Part shown: positions 7,331 through 14,625 of the stretch, in pieces
Layout: the number at the start of each line of letters is the position of its first letter
Numbering within the stretch: position 1 is the first letter of the stretch
Source of the DNA: Nitratifractor sp.
GTDB taxonomy: Bacteria > Campylobacterota > Campylobacteria > Campylobacterales > Sulfurovaceae
Reading direction: 5' to 3'
Assembly (NCBI GenBank): GCA_024762845.1
Contig: JANTGQ010000015.1
Coordinates: forward strand, 1-15,370
Length of the DNA stretch: 15,370 nucleotides
The notes under the pieces: model-generated
Seen by the model: only the letters and a program-made list of their open reading frames with translations
What the model was told of the DNA's origin: nothing
The model's database searches: none
Translations under genes and position numbers: made by a program

Positions 7331-7489
7331 CGGATTATGCATTAGAGATTACTGAACTCTGCCAAACCATTGCACTGAGGGTATTTACGTAGAAACTATC
7401 GATGCACCTAGGAGTGTACCTAAAGTTTTCAGTAGTTACCCAAAGTACAATAGTTTGGCAGATTTCAAGTAATTCTAATGCATAATCCG
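7331..7489. repeat. 159-nt near-complete imperfect palindrome (possible MITE or structured RNA)
   Basis: The ends are a perfect 16-bp inverted repeat (CGGATTATGCATTAGA at 7331-7346, its complement at 7474-7489). Pairing continues inward through ATTACT/AGTAAT (7348-7353 with 7468-7473), a 10-bp block (7358-7367 with 7453-7462), ATTG/CAAT and GGGTA/TACCC, to a CCTAGG core at 7407-7412. Single-base bulges offset one another, so the symmetry spans the whole element. ATAAAC occurs just outside both ends (7324-7329 and 7492-7497), which could be a target-site duplication. No coding sequence of note lies inside. The palindrome itself is certain; its identity as a miniature transposon is inference. 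Confidence 0.85.
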
Positions 7490-7522
7490 GAATAAACTTA
7501 TAACTGATAGAAGGTAAAATAG

Positions 7523-8746
7523 ATGATCTTAGATTTTAAAACATTGGCGAAAGAGTATGGCACACCACTGTATGTATATGATTTTGAATATATGAGAGCA
7601 CAGTACTGCGCTTTAAAAGAGGTATTTGGTGGTGAAAAATCACTTATATCATATGCAGTGAAGTCGAACTCTAATCTCTCTGTTATTCAAAACTTCGCAA
7701 AAGAGGGTAGTGGTGCAGACTGCGTGAGTATTGGAGAAGTTAAAAGAGCGCTATTAGCAGGTGTGAAGCCATATAAGATTATATTTTCTGGTGTTGGTAA
7801 AAGTGATGTTGAGATTAAAGAGGCGTTAGAGCTAAATATTTTAATGATAAATGTCGAGAGTGAGGCGGAGTTAAAGCGTGTAGAGTCTGTGGCTAAAACC
7901 CTCGGTGTTGAGGCGCGTATATCTATTCGGGTAAATCCAAATGTTGATCCGAAAACTCACCCATATATCTCTACAGGTCTGCATGAAAATAAGTTTGGTG
8001 TAGAGATAGATATTGCAAAAAGAATGTATATCTATGCAAAAAACTCGAGCCACCTAGACCCTGTAGGTATACATTTTCATATTGGCTCTCAGCTAACGAA
8101 TTTAGAGCCTTTAAGTGAAGCAGCATCTATAATTGCAGATTTAGTACGTTCTCTCAAAGCTATTGGTGTAGAGATTAAGTTTTTTGATATTGGTGGCGGT
8201 ATTGGAGTAAAGTATTATGGAGATGAGGAGTTAATTGACCTAGAGGCGTATGCTCTTGAGATTAAAAAAGCTATAAAAGGTTTAGATCTTACTATTGTTT
8301 GTGAGCCGGGAAGGTTTTTAACAGCTAATGGTGGTTACTTGCTAACAAAAGTGCTTTACGAAAAGCAAAATGGGCAGAAGCGTTTTACTATTGTCGATGC
8401 AGCGATGAATGACCTTTTAAGACCATCACTCTATAATGCCTACCATGGTGTTGAGCTTCTTGAAGAGAAAGAGAGTGAAATCTCTACTACTGATATTGTA
8501 GGTCCTATTTGTGAAAGTGGAGACTTTTTGGCAAAAGATATTGAACTTCCACCACTTTCTAGTGGTGATTTACTACTAATAAAGAGTGCTGGTGCCTATG
8601 GCTTTACAATGGCAAGTAACTATAATACACGAGGGAGAGCATGCGAAGTGGCTTGTGATGACGAGCAAGGCTGCAGAGTAATACGAAGACGAGAGATGTT
8701 CGAAGATTTGATAGATGCGGAGAAGCTCTATCTGCAAGGAGAGTAG
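7523..8746 (+). CDS. lysA: Diaminopimelate decarboxylase
   Basis: LysA is the PLP enzyme that decarboxylates meso-diaminopimelate to L-lysine, the last step of lysine synthesis. The 407-residue protein is a fold-type III decarboxylase. It has an alanine-racemase-like barrel with the PLP lysine K47 (in SYAVKSNSN), HFHIGSQ, FDIGGGIGVKY for the PLP phosphate and CEPGRFL. The C-terminal domain contains GPICESGDFLA, with the cross-subunit catalytic C330, and a GAYGFTMASNYN block. AAGG at 7511-7514 lies 8 nt before the ATG. It leads a compact amino-acid gene cluster, with pheA following after 2 nt. The 280-nt spacer before it is occupied mostly by the long palindrome. Confidence 0.97.
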   Translation: MILDFKTLAKEYGTPLYVYDFEYMRAQYCALKEVFGGEKSLISYAVKSNSNLSVIQNFAKEGSGADCVSIGEVKRALLAGVKPYKIIFSGVGKSDVEIKEALELNILMINVESEAELKRVESVAKTLGVEARISIRVNPNVDPKTHPYISTGLHENKFGVEIDIAKRMYIYAKNSSHLDPVGIHFHIGSQLTNLEPLSEAASIIADLVRSLKAIGVEIKFFDIGGGIGVKYYGDEELIDLEAYALEIKKAIKGLDLTIVCEPGRFLTANGGYLLTKVLYEKQNGQKRFTIVDAAMNDLLRPSLYNAYHGVELLEEKESEISTTDIVGPICESGDFLAKDIELPPLSSGDLLLIKSAGAYGFTMASNYNTRGRACEVACDDEQGCRVIRRREMFEDLIDAEKLYLQGE

Positions 8747-8748
8747 AA

Positions 8749-9816
8749 GTGACACTAGAAGAGATACGAAAAAAGTTAGATACGCTTGATGATAAACTCT
8801 TAGAGATATACAACAGCCGTTTTGAACTTGTTTTAAAAGTTGGGGAGATTAAGAATAAAACAAAAAGCCCAATCTATAGACCAGAGCGTGAAAAACAGAT
8901 TATTGAACGTTTAAAATCTAAAAACAGAGCTACAAATGGTATATTGACAGATGAGGCGATAGAGGCACTCTTTATGGAGCTATTCTCCATTGCTCGGAAT
9001 TTTGAGTTACCTGAACGTGTGGCATTTTTGGGACCAGAAGCTACTTTTACACACCAGGCTGCAGAGATGAAATTTGGAGCATTGGGAAACTATCAGCCAA
9101 TACATACAATCAAAGGTGTCTTTCGAGAGGTAGCAAGTGGCAAAGCTAAATTTGGTGTAGTCCCAATTGAAAATAGCTTTAATGGAATAGTGAGTGATAC
9201 AATTAGTTGCTTAAGCGACTATAACTTAAAGATTGTTGCAGAGGTTGTGCTGAGTGTTCACCATGTTTTGGCATCTTCTGAGGATGATATTAAAAAGATT
9301 AAGAGAATCTACTCAAAAGATATCGCTTTTGGACAGTGCTCGAAGTTTTTAGAAGATTTCGGTTTAGATAATGTTGAGCAAATACCTGTTGAGTCTACGG
9401 CAAAAGCTGCACAGTTGGCAAAAAAGGATAGTGAGTCAGCTGCTATATGTCCAGAAGTTGCAGCTAAGATGTATGATTTGCCGATACTTTTTAAAGATAT
9501 AGGGGATAGTGGTAAAAATAGAACACGTTTCTTTATAATAAGTGATTTTGAAAATGAGGCAAGTGGAAATGATAAAACTACTATTTTGGCAAAATTGCCA
9601 AACAGATCAGGTGCGTTAGTCGATTTTCTACTCGATTTTAAAGAGAAAAAGATCGATTTGACGAAGATTAAGTCACATATTGTTGGCGGTGTATCGGTCT
9701 TCTTTTTAGAGTTTAGCGGGCACAGAAGTGATAAAAATATTGAAGAGATTTTTGATAAACATAAAGAGTCAATTAAATTTTTGGGTTCATATGTAAAAGA
9801 GGCAAACGATGTATAA
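8749..9816 (+). CDS. pheA: Bifunctional chorismate mutase / prephenate dehydratase
   Basis: PheA converts chorismate to prephenate and then to phenylpyruvate, committing to phenylalanine. The 355-residue protein has three domains. The AroQ chorismate mutase (1-90) has R7, R24, the GEIK lysine and the YRPEREKQ block. The dehydratase (about 94-275) has FLGPEATFTHQAA, VPIENSFNGIVSDT and NRTRFFII with the catalytic TRF motif. The ACT regulatory domain (about 280-350) has RSGALVDFL. The ESRP motif that helps bind Phe in E. coli-type ACT domains reads KSHI here. The GTG start lies 2 nt after lysA, with AAGGAG at 8736-8741 spaced 7 nt. The 3' end overlaps hisC by 8 nt. Confidence 0.96.
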   Translation: MTLEEIRKKLDTLDDKLLEIYNSRFELVLKVGEIKNKTKSPIYRPEREKQIIERLKSKNRATNGILTDEAIEALFMELFSIARNFELPERVAFLGPEATFTHQAAEMKFGALGNYQPIHTIKGVFREVASGKAKFGVVPIENSFNGIVSDTISCLSDYNLKIVAEVVLSVHHVLASSEDDIKKIKRIYSKDIAFGQCSKFLEDFGLDNVEQIPVESTAKAAQLAKKDSESAAICPEVAAKMYDLPILFKDIGDSGKNRTRFFIISDFENEASGNDKTTILAKLPNRSGALVDFLLDFKEKKIDLTKIKSHIVGGVSVFFLEFSGHRSDKNIEEIFDKHKESIKFLGSYVKEANDV

Positions 9817-10924
9817 CAGTTATTTAAAAGATATAAAAACTTACGAGGCTGGGAAGCCAATTGAGCTTGTAGTAAGAGAGTTTGGTATTGAGTCACAAGA
9901 TGTTGTAAAGCTTGCATCTAACGAGAACCCATTAGGGTGTTCAGAAAAAGTTGCGCAGGCAATTGCGAGCAGTGCGCAAAAAGCTTCTCTCTACCCTGAT
10001 GATAGTATGTATGAGTTAAAAGAGGCACTAAGTCTTAGATTTGGAGTAACAGCGAAAGAGATAATAATCGGAGCTGGTAGCGACCAAGTGTTAGAGTTTA
10101 TTTCGCATGTTGTCTTAAACTCTGCTTCTAAGATATTACGGAGTGCCGTTACCTTTGCAATGTATGATATCTATGCAAAGCAGTTTGGTGCGCAGATTCT
10201 AACAACACCAAGTTATCAGCATATTGCAGATGAGTTTATAGAAAAAATAGAGAGTGCAAACCCGGATATCATATATATCTGTACACCAAATAACCCAACG
10301 GGTGACGCTACTACAAGAGAGGAAGTATTTAAAATTATTAATGCAGCTTCTAAAGACTCTTTGGTAGTTGTAGATTGTGCCTATATGGAGTATGTTGAAG
10401 AGGAAGAGTATAAACTTGTACCAAAAGATTTTATTAACTGTGATAATGTAATCTATTTAGGAACATTTTCGAAAGCATTTGGGCTTGGTGGCATGAGAGT
10501 AGGGTATGGTATTGCAAATGAGAATATTATTAATATGCTCTATAAAGTGAGACCACCATTTAATATAAGCTCTCTCTCTTTGCTTGCGGCGATCGAAGCG
10601 AGTCATGATATCGATTTTGTTACAAAAAGTGTAGCTTTAAATAGAGAAGAGATGAAACGCTATATTGATTTTGCAAAAAAATATGAAATTGAGTATATTC
10701 CTAGTAAGACCAATTTTATTACACTCCTGTTTGACGAGAAGCATAACTCTTCAGAGATTGCAACGAATTTGATGAAAAAGGGTGTAATTATTAGAGATTT
10801 GGCTAGTTATGGATTAAATGCTATACGTATTACAATTGGAACCAAGAGTCAAAACAGTAAACTCTTCGAGGTATTAAGCCAAGAGCTGCAATATAGAGAG
10901 AGTATAGAGAGCAAAACAGTATAG
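9809..10924 (+). CDS. hisC: Histidinol-phosphate aminotransferase
   Basis: HisC is a PLP class I/II aminotransferase making histidinol phosphate from imidazole acetol phosphate. In many bacteria the same enzyme can also transaminate aromatic keto acids, which may explain its conserved place next to pheA. The 371-residue protein shows KLASNENPLGCS near the N-terminus, a GAGSDQVLEF cofactor-phosphate segment, CTPNNPTGD, VVDCAYMEY, and the PLP lysine K222 in FSKAFGLGGMRVGYG. R-bearing IRITIGT lies near the C-terminus. The ATG at 9809 lies inside the pheA 3' end. A 35-nt gap separates it from dxs, where relatives carry fliF-fliG-fliH. Confidence 0.96.
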   Translation: MYNSYLKDIKTYEAGKPIELVVREFGIESQDVVKLASNENPLGCSEKVAQAIASSAQKASLYPDDSMYELKEALSLRFGVTAKEIIIGAGSDQVLEFISHVVLNSASKILRSAVTFAMYDIYAKQFGAQILTTPSYQHIADEFIEKIESANPDIIYICTPNNPTGDATTREEVFKIINAASKDSLVVVDCAYMEYVEEEEYKLVPKDFINCDNVIYLGTFSKAFGLGGMRVGYGIANENIINMLYKVRPPFNISSLSLLAAIEASHDIDFVTKSVALNREEMKRYIDFAKKYEIEYIPSKTNFITLLFDEKHNSSEIATNLMKKGVIIRDLASYGLNAIRITIGTKSQNSKLFEVLSQELQYRESIESKTV

Positions 10925-10959
10925 AACTCTTTTATTAGAGAAAACAGGAGGCAATAGAG

Positions 10960-12789
10960 ATGAAAGATATAAGTAATTACTCTATTAGTGAATTAGAGGC
11001 TCTCTCTTTGGAGATACGTAACAAAATCTTAGAGACTGTAAGTAAAAATGGTGGGCACTTAAGCTCTACACTTGGTGCAGTCGATTTAATTGTTGCTATG
11101 CATTATGTTTTTAACGCAGAGACAGACCCATTTATATTTGATGTTAGCCATCAGGCGTATGCCCATAAACTCTTAACAGATAGATGGGAGAGTTTTGACT
11201 CTCTGCGTCAGTTTGGTGGGATATGCGGCTATACCTCTCCAGATGAGTCTCCATATGACTACTATAAAGCGGGGCATAGCTCTACCTCTATCTCATTAGC
11301 AGTTGGTGCAGCAAAAGCGATTAAGCTTAAAGGCGAAGAGCGAATACCTGTAGCGTTAATTGGAGATGGCTCTATGAGTGCAGGCATGGTTTATGAAGCG
11401 CTTAATGAACTAGGAGACAGAAAGTATCCGGCAGTTATTATTTTAAATGATAATGAGATGTCTATAGCCAAACCTATAGGGGCTATCAGTCGCTATCTTT
11501 CGAAAAATATGGCAAGTCCGCTCTACCAAAAGTTTAAAACAAAAGTAGAGAAGCTCTTAGATGGTATGCCAGATGGTGCTACTTATATAGCAAAGCGAGT
11601 TGAGGAGTCTTTGCGTTTGGTAACGCCGGGAATACTTTTTGAAGAGTTGGGAATTGACTATATAGGACCAGTTGACGGACATAATATGGCAAGTCTTATC
11701 GAGACACTAGAGATTGCTAAAAAGCTGCAAAAACCAGTTGTTGTACATACCCAAACAGTTAAAGGTAAGGGGTATGAAATTGCCGAAGGTCCACAAGAGC
11801 ATTGGCATGGTGTTGGTCCATTTGAGATAGAGAGTGGAAAGTCTCTTAAAAAGAGTGGTGGTAAAAAAAGCGCAACAGAGATTTATGGAGCGCACCTTTT
11901 AGAGCTTGCAAAAAGGGATAAAAGAGTAGTCGGAGTAACTGCTGCAATGCCAGGTGGAACAGGGCTTACAAAACTACTCGAAGAGTTTCCCGAGCGTTTC
12001 TGGGATGTTGCGATTGCTGAGCAGCATGCAGTTACCTCTATGGGTCCGCTTGCAAAAGAGGGCTTTAAACCATTTTGTACTATCTACTCTACCTTTTTAC
12101 AGCGAGGGTATGACCAGGTAATTCACGATATTGCACTAATGAACTTAGGTGTAGTTTTTGCCATCGACAGAGCAGGTATTGTTGGAGAAGATGGAGAGAC
12201 GCACCAAGGAGCATTTGATATAAGCTACTTAAGGGCTATTCCTAATATGACTTTGGCTGCTCCTATAAACGAAGATAGTTTTAAAAAGTTAATTGATTTT
12301 ACAGTTGATTTTACAACACCAATTGCAATACGCTACCCAAGAGGTTCATTTTTGGCAGACGATTTTGAAGTTACCGAGTTTGAGCTTGGAAAATCGGAAC
12401 TCCTTAAAGAAGGGAAAGAGGTTCTGTTTATCGGGTATGGAAATGGTGTGGGGCGTGCGCAGCTTTGTGCAAAAGAGCTGGAGTCGACTGATCCTGCCAT
12501 TTTAGACTTGCGTTTTGTAAAGCCGCTTGATGAGGAGCAACTAAAAGAGTTAAGCACTCAATATAAAAGATGGTACGTCTTTAGTGACAGCGTTTATCAT
12601 GGTGGTGTAGCTTCTGCAATACTTGAATTCTTAGAGAGAGTTGCTATTAAAGATGTCAGCGTAGAGAGCTTCGAGTATGAAGATAGGTTTATACCGCATG
12701 GTAAAACCCCAGAGGTAGAGGAGTATTTGGGAATTACACCCAAACAGCTAGCTATAAAAGTAGAAAAAATGAAAGGAGAGTCTAAATGA
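10960..12789 (+). CDS. dxs: 1-deoxy-D-xylulose-5-phosphate synthase
   Basis: Dxs condenses pyruvate and glyceraldehyde 3-phosphate using thiamine diphosphate, the entry step of the MEP isoprenoid pathway. The 609-residue protein has the transketolase-like order: H33 in GGHLSS, DVSHQAY (61-67), GHSSTS (105-110), and the ThDP motif GDG (135-137) followed by NDN (163-165). In the second domain it has catalytic E354 in AIAEQHAVT, DRAG with R404 and DGETHQG (411-417). A consensus AGGAGG at 10946-10951, 8 nt before the ATG, is the strongest ribosome-binding site in the window. The 3' end overlaps metK by 4 nt (ATGA). The length is near the usual 620. Confidence 0.97.
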   Translation: MKDISNYSISELEALSLEIRNKILETVSKNGGHLSSTLGAVDLIVAMHYVFNAETDPFIFDVSHQAYAHKLLTDRWESFDSLRQFGGICGYTSPDESPYDYYKAGHSSTSISLAVGAAKAIKLKGEERIPVALIGDGSMSAGMVYEALNELGDRKYPAVIILNDNEMSIAKPIGAISRYLSKNMASPLYQKFKTKVEKLLDGMPDGATYIAKRVEESLRLVTPGILFEELGIDYIGPVDGHNMASLIETLEIAKKLQKPVVVHTQTVKGKGYEIAEGPQEHWHGVGPFEIESGKSLKKSGGKKSATEIYGAHLLELAKRDKRVVGVTAAMPGGTGLTKLLEEFPERFWDVAIAEQHAVTSMGPLAKEGFKPFCTIYSTFLQRGYDQVIHDIALMNLGVVFAIDRAGIVGEDGETHQGAFDISYLRAIPNMTLAAPINEDSFKKLIDFTVDFTTPIAIRYPRGSFLADDFEVTEFELGKSELLKEGKEVLFIGYGNGVGRAQLCAKELESTDPAILDLRFVKPLDEEQLKELSTQYKRWYVFSDSVYHGGVASAILEFLERVAIKDVSVESFEYEDRFIPHGKTPEVEEYLGITPKQLAIKVEKMKGESK

Positions 12790-13946
12790 GTGAATATATA
12801 TTTACAAGCGAGTCAGTAACCGAAGGACACCCAGATAAGATGGCAGATCAGATAAGTGATGCTATTTTAGATTACATTATTGCTAATGACAGTAATGCAA
12901 GAGTTGCCTGCGAGACGTTGGTGAGTAACGGTTTTTGTATTATTACTGGTGAGCTAAAGACTAACACCTATGCGCCGATGCAAGAGATTGCGAGAGATGT
13001 TATAAGACATATCGGCTATACAGATGCAACATTTGGTTTCGATTACAGAAGTGCAGGCGTTTTAAATGGCATTGGTGAGCAGAGTGCAGATATTAACCAA
13101 GGTGTAGACCAGGAGAGTGGAGAGATAGGTGCAGGTGACCAGGGGTTAATGTTTGGTTACGCTTGCAATGAGACAAAAGAGTTAATGCCTCTGCCTATAC
13201 TATTAGCACATAAAATAACTGCAAAACTAGCAGAAGTGAGAAAAAATGGTACACTGCCATATCTTCGCCCAGATGGTAAAGCACAGGTAAGTGTAGTCTA
13301 TAAAGACTCTAAACCTGTGGCTGTACAAACAGTTGTAGTATCTACACAACATGCGCCCGAGATTGCTCAGGAGCAGTTGCGAAAGGATGTTATTCGAGAG
13401 GTAGTGGAAGCTGTTATTCCAAAAGAGCTCTTAAAAGATGATGTGATTTACCATATTAATCCAACGGGTCGCTTTGTTATAGGTGGACCACAAGGAGATG
13501 CTGGGCTCACAGGTAGAAAAATTATAGTCGACACATATGGTGGTAGCTGTCCGCATGGTGGTGGGGCATTTAGTGGTAAAGATCCAACCAAAGTAGATAG
13601 AAGTGCTGCATATGCAGCAAGATATGTTGCAAAAAACTTAGTAGCTGCCGGTGTAGCTGATAGAGTTACTATCCAAATTGCTTATGCAATTGGTGTTGTG
13701 GAGCCTGTATCTATTATGGTTGATACCCATGGTGACACTCGATATAAGAGTGAAGAGCTCGAATTATGTGTGCGAGATATATTCGATTTACGACCCGTAG
13801 GTATAATAAAAGAGCTTGATCTATTGCGCCCTATATACCAGCAAACGGCGGCTTATGGACATTTCGGTAGAGAGCTTCCAGAGTTTACCTGGGAGCGTAC
13901 AGATAGAGTAGATGAGATAAAATCCTACTTAGGAGAAAAAAATTAA
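12786..13946 (+). CDS. metK: S-adenosylmethionine synthetase
   Basis: MetK makes S-adenosylmethionine from methionine and ATP, hydrolysing the tripolyphosphate intermediate. The 386-residue protein has TEGHPDKMADQISDAILD (12-29) with the active-site H15 and metal ligand D17, the signature GAGDQG (114-119) and the P-loop-like GGGAFSGKDPTKVDRS (257-272), each intact. The start ATG overlaps the dxs stop, so the two are probably co-translated. The gene ends in an AT-only region (an 8-T run at 13949-13956 and a 16-bp AT-rich palindrome at 13953-13968) that is at best a weak terminator, before the ferredoxin promoter. Confidence 0.98.
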   Translation: MSEYIFTSESVTEGHPDKMADQISDAILDYIIANDSNARVACETLVSNGFCIITGELKTNTYAPMQEIARDVIRHIGYTDATFGFDYRSAGVLNGIGEQSADINQGVDQESGEIGAGDQGLMFGYACNETKELMPLPILLAHKITAKLAEVRKNGTLPYLRPDGKAQVSVVYKDSKPVAVQTVVVSTQHAPEIAQEQLRKDVIREVVEAVIPKELLKDDVIYHINPTGRFVIGGPQGDAGLTGRKIIVDTYGGSCPHGGGAFSGKDPTKVDRSAAYAARYVAKNLVAAGVADRVTIQIAYAIGVVEPVSIMVDTHGDTRYKSEELELCVRDIFDLRPVGIIKELDLLRPIYQQTAAYGHFGRELPEFTWERTDRVDEIKSYLGEKN

Positions 13947-13985
13947 AGTTTTTTTTAAAGCTTTAAAAGAAAATTTAAAATCTTG

Positions 13986-13994
13986 TGATATAGT
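13986..13994 (+). promoter_or_regulatory. Extended -10 promoter for the ferredoxin gene
   Basis: TG-A-TATAGT lies about 30 nt upstream of the ferredoxin ATG and is preceded by a strongly AT-rich tract in the metK-ferredoxin gap. With the terminator at 14309 it would make the ferredoxin gene a monocistronic unit. Confidence 0.5.
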
Positions 13995-14024
13995 GTTATT
14001 ACAACAATATAAAAGGAGATAGAT

Positions 14025-14300
14025 ATGGCAGTAATTATTACAGATACTTGTATCAACTGTGCAGCTTGTATTGACGAGTGTCCAGTAGAAGCAATCGTTG
14101 ACGAGGACGATAACCCAACTGGAGAAGAGATTTATTATGTATACGCAGATAAATGTGTAGAGTGTGTAGGTTATCACGATACTCCAGCATGTGCTGAGGC
14201 TTGCCCAACAGAGGGTTGTATTCAGTGGGATGATCCAGTAGATGGTATGCCAGCTTCTGAAACAAGAGGGGAAAAAGGTACTCCAGTAATCGAGGACTAA
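14025..14300 (+). CDS. 2[4Fe-4S] ferredoxin, Allochromatium (Alvin) type
   Basis: This is a small acidic electron carrier of 91 residues. The first cluster motif is CINCAACIDECP (C9, C12, C15, C19). The second is CVECVGYHDTPACAEACP (C44, C47, C56, C60), in which eight residues rather than two separate the second and third cysteines. That insertion plus a C-terminal extension (about 66-91) defines the Alvin-like group, whose members have very low-potential clusters. An extra cysteine, C65, is present. In Campylobacterota such ferredoxins can serve pyruvate and 2-oxoglutarate oxidoreductases, but no partner enzyme lies here, so the partner is inferred. AAGGAG at 14013-14018, 6 nt before the ATG, fixes the start. 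It stands alone between metK and ndk. Confidence 0.95.
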   Translation: MAVIITDTCINCAACIDECPVEAIVDEDDNPTGEEIYYVYADKCVECVGYHDTPACAEACPTEGCIQWDDPVDGMPASETRGEKGTPVIED

Positions 14301-14308
14301 TTTTCCAA

Positions 14309-14340
14309 TGCAACTTTGAGCTCTCAAAGTTGCAACTTTT
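14309..14340 (+). terminator. Rho-independent terminator of the ferredoxin gene
   Basis: A perfect 12-bp stem, TGCAACTTTGAG (14309-14320) with CTCAAAGTTGCA (14323-14334), is followed by ACTTTTCT. It begins 8 nt after the ferredoxin stop. The T-tract is short, but position and stem strength support termination. Confidence 0.75.
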
Positions 14341-14344
14341 CTAA

Positions 14345-14353
14345 TGCTAAAAT
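14345..14353 (+). promoter_or_regulatory. Possible extended -10 element downstream of the ferredoxin terminator
   Basis: TG-C-TAAAAT follows the T-rich tail of the terminator. It would start transcripts near 14360 that read through the second palindrome towards ndk. It is a motif match only. Confidence 0.3.
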
Positions 14354-14401
14354 AGCAACCTAAATAAAGGGCATTTCTAGTAAGCCTAAACTTCTTTTTA
14401 A

Positions 14402-14563
14402 AGAGTTCTTACATAACTATATATTTTAAAGATGTTTCTTAGTGTGCATTAGATTTTATTTAATACTCTTGAAGTCCTAGCCAAAGCTAAGTCGAAAGAG
14501 TATTAAATAAAAGATGATGTGCAATAAGAAACATACTCATTTATACAGTTTTGCAAGAACTCT
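14402..14563. repeat. 162-nt near-complete imperfect palindrome between the ferredoxin gene and ndk
   Basis: The outer arms pair over AGAGTTCTT (14402-14410) and AAGAACTCT (14555-14563). Inward there is a 10-bp block (14432-14441 with 14525-14534), a G.T-rich stretch, and a perfect 17-bp stem (14454-14470 with 14496-14512). The apex is TAGC/GCTA around a CAAA loop (14478-14489). One asymmetric internal loop lies near 14424-14431. The ends and most internal sequence differ from the palindrome at 7331-7489, though length and design are alike. I see no target-site duplication or ORF. The remainder of the 14301-14625 spacer holds the ferredoxin terminator and candidate -10 elements. Confidence 0.85.
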
Positions 14564-14585
14564 AATACTCAATTAATAATATTTA

Positions 14586-14594
14586 TGCTAATAT
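14586..14594 (+). promoter_or_regulatory. ndk: Candidate extended -10 for ndk
   Basis: TG-C-TAATAT lies about 31 nt before the ndk ATG, downstream of an AT-rich run and outside the palindrome. The hexamer matches only 4 of 6 positions. The ndk ribosome-binding site is AGGA at 14615-14618. Confidence 0.35.
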
Positions 14595-14625
14595 TCCAGT
14601 CGAAAATTAATAACAGGATTGAAGC

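Noticed and set aside
7331..7489. 6S RNA gene (a ~160-190-nt hairpin RNA)
   Set aside because: Length and hairpin shape are similar, but there is no clear large central bubble, and pairing runs almost end to end. The same applies to 14402-14563.
9309..9917. 202-codon minus-strand ORF across pheA-hisC
   Set aside because: It is low-complexity Ser/Leu/Phe-rich antisense sequence across two well-supported overlapping genes.
13929..14327. Minus-strand ORFs covering the ferredoxin gene
   Set aside because: Cys/Tyr/Leu-rich antisense translations of the ferredoxin region, sharing its terminator, with no independent support.
7339..14453. Shared octamer GCATTAGA as proof that the two palindromes are one family
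   Set aside because: It occurs at the end of the first (7339-7346) but mid-arm in the second (14446-14453), and its complement also lies outside at 14340-14347. In AT-rich DNA this can be chance.
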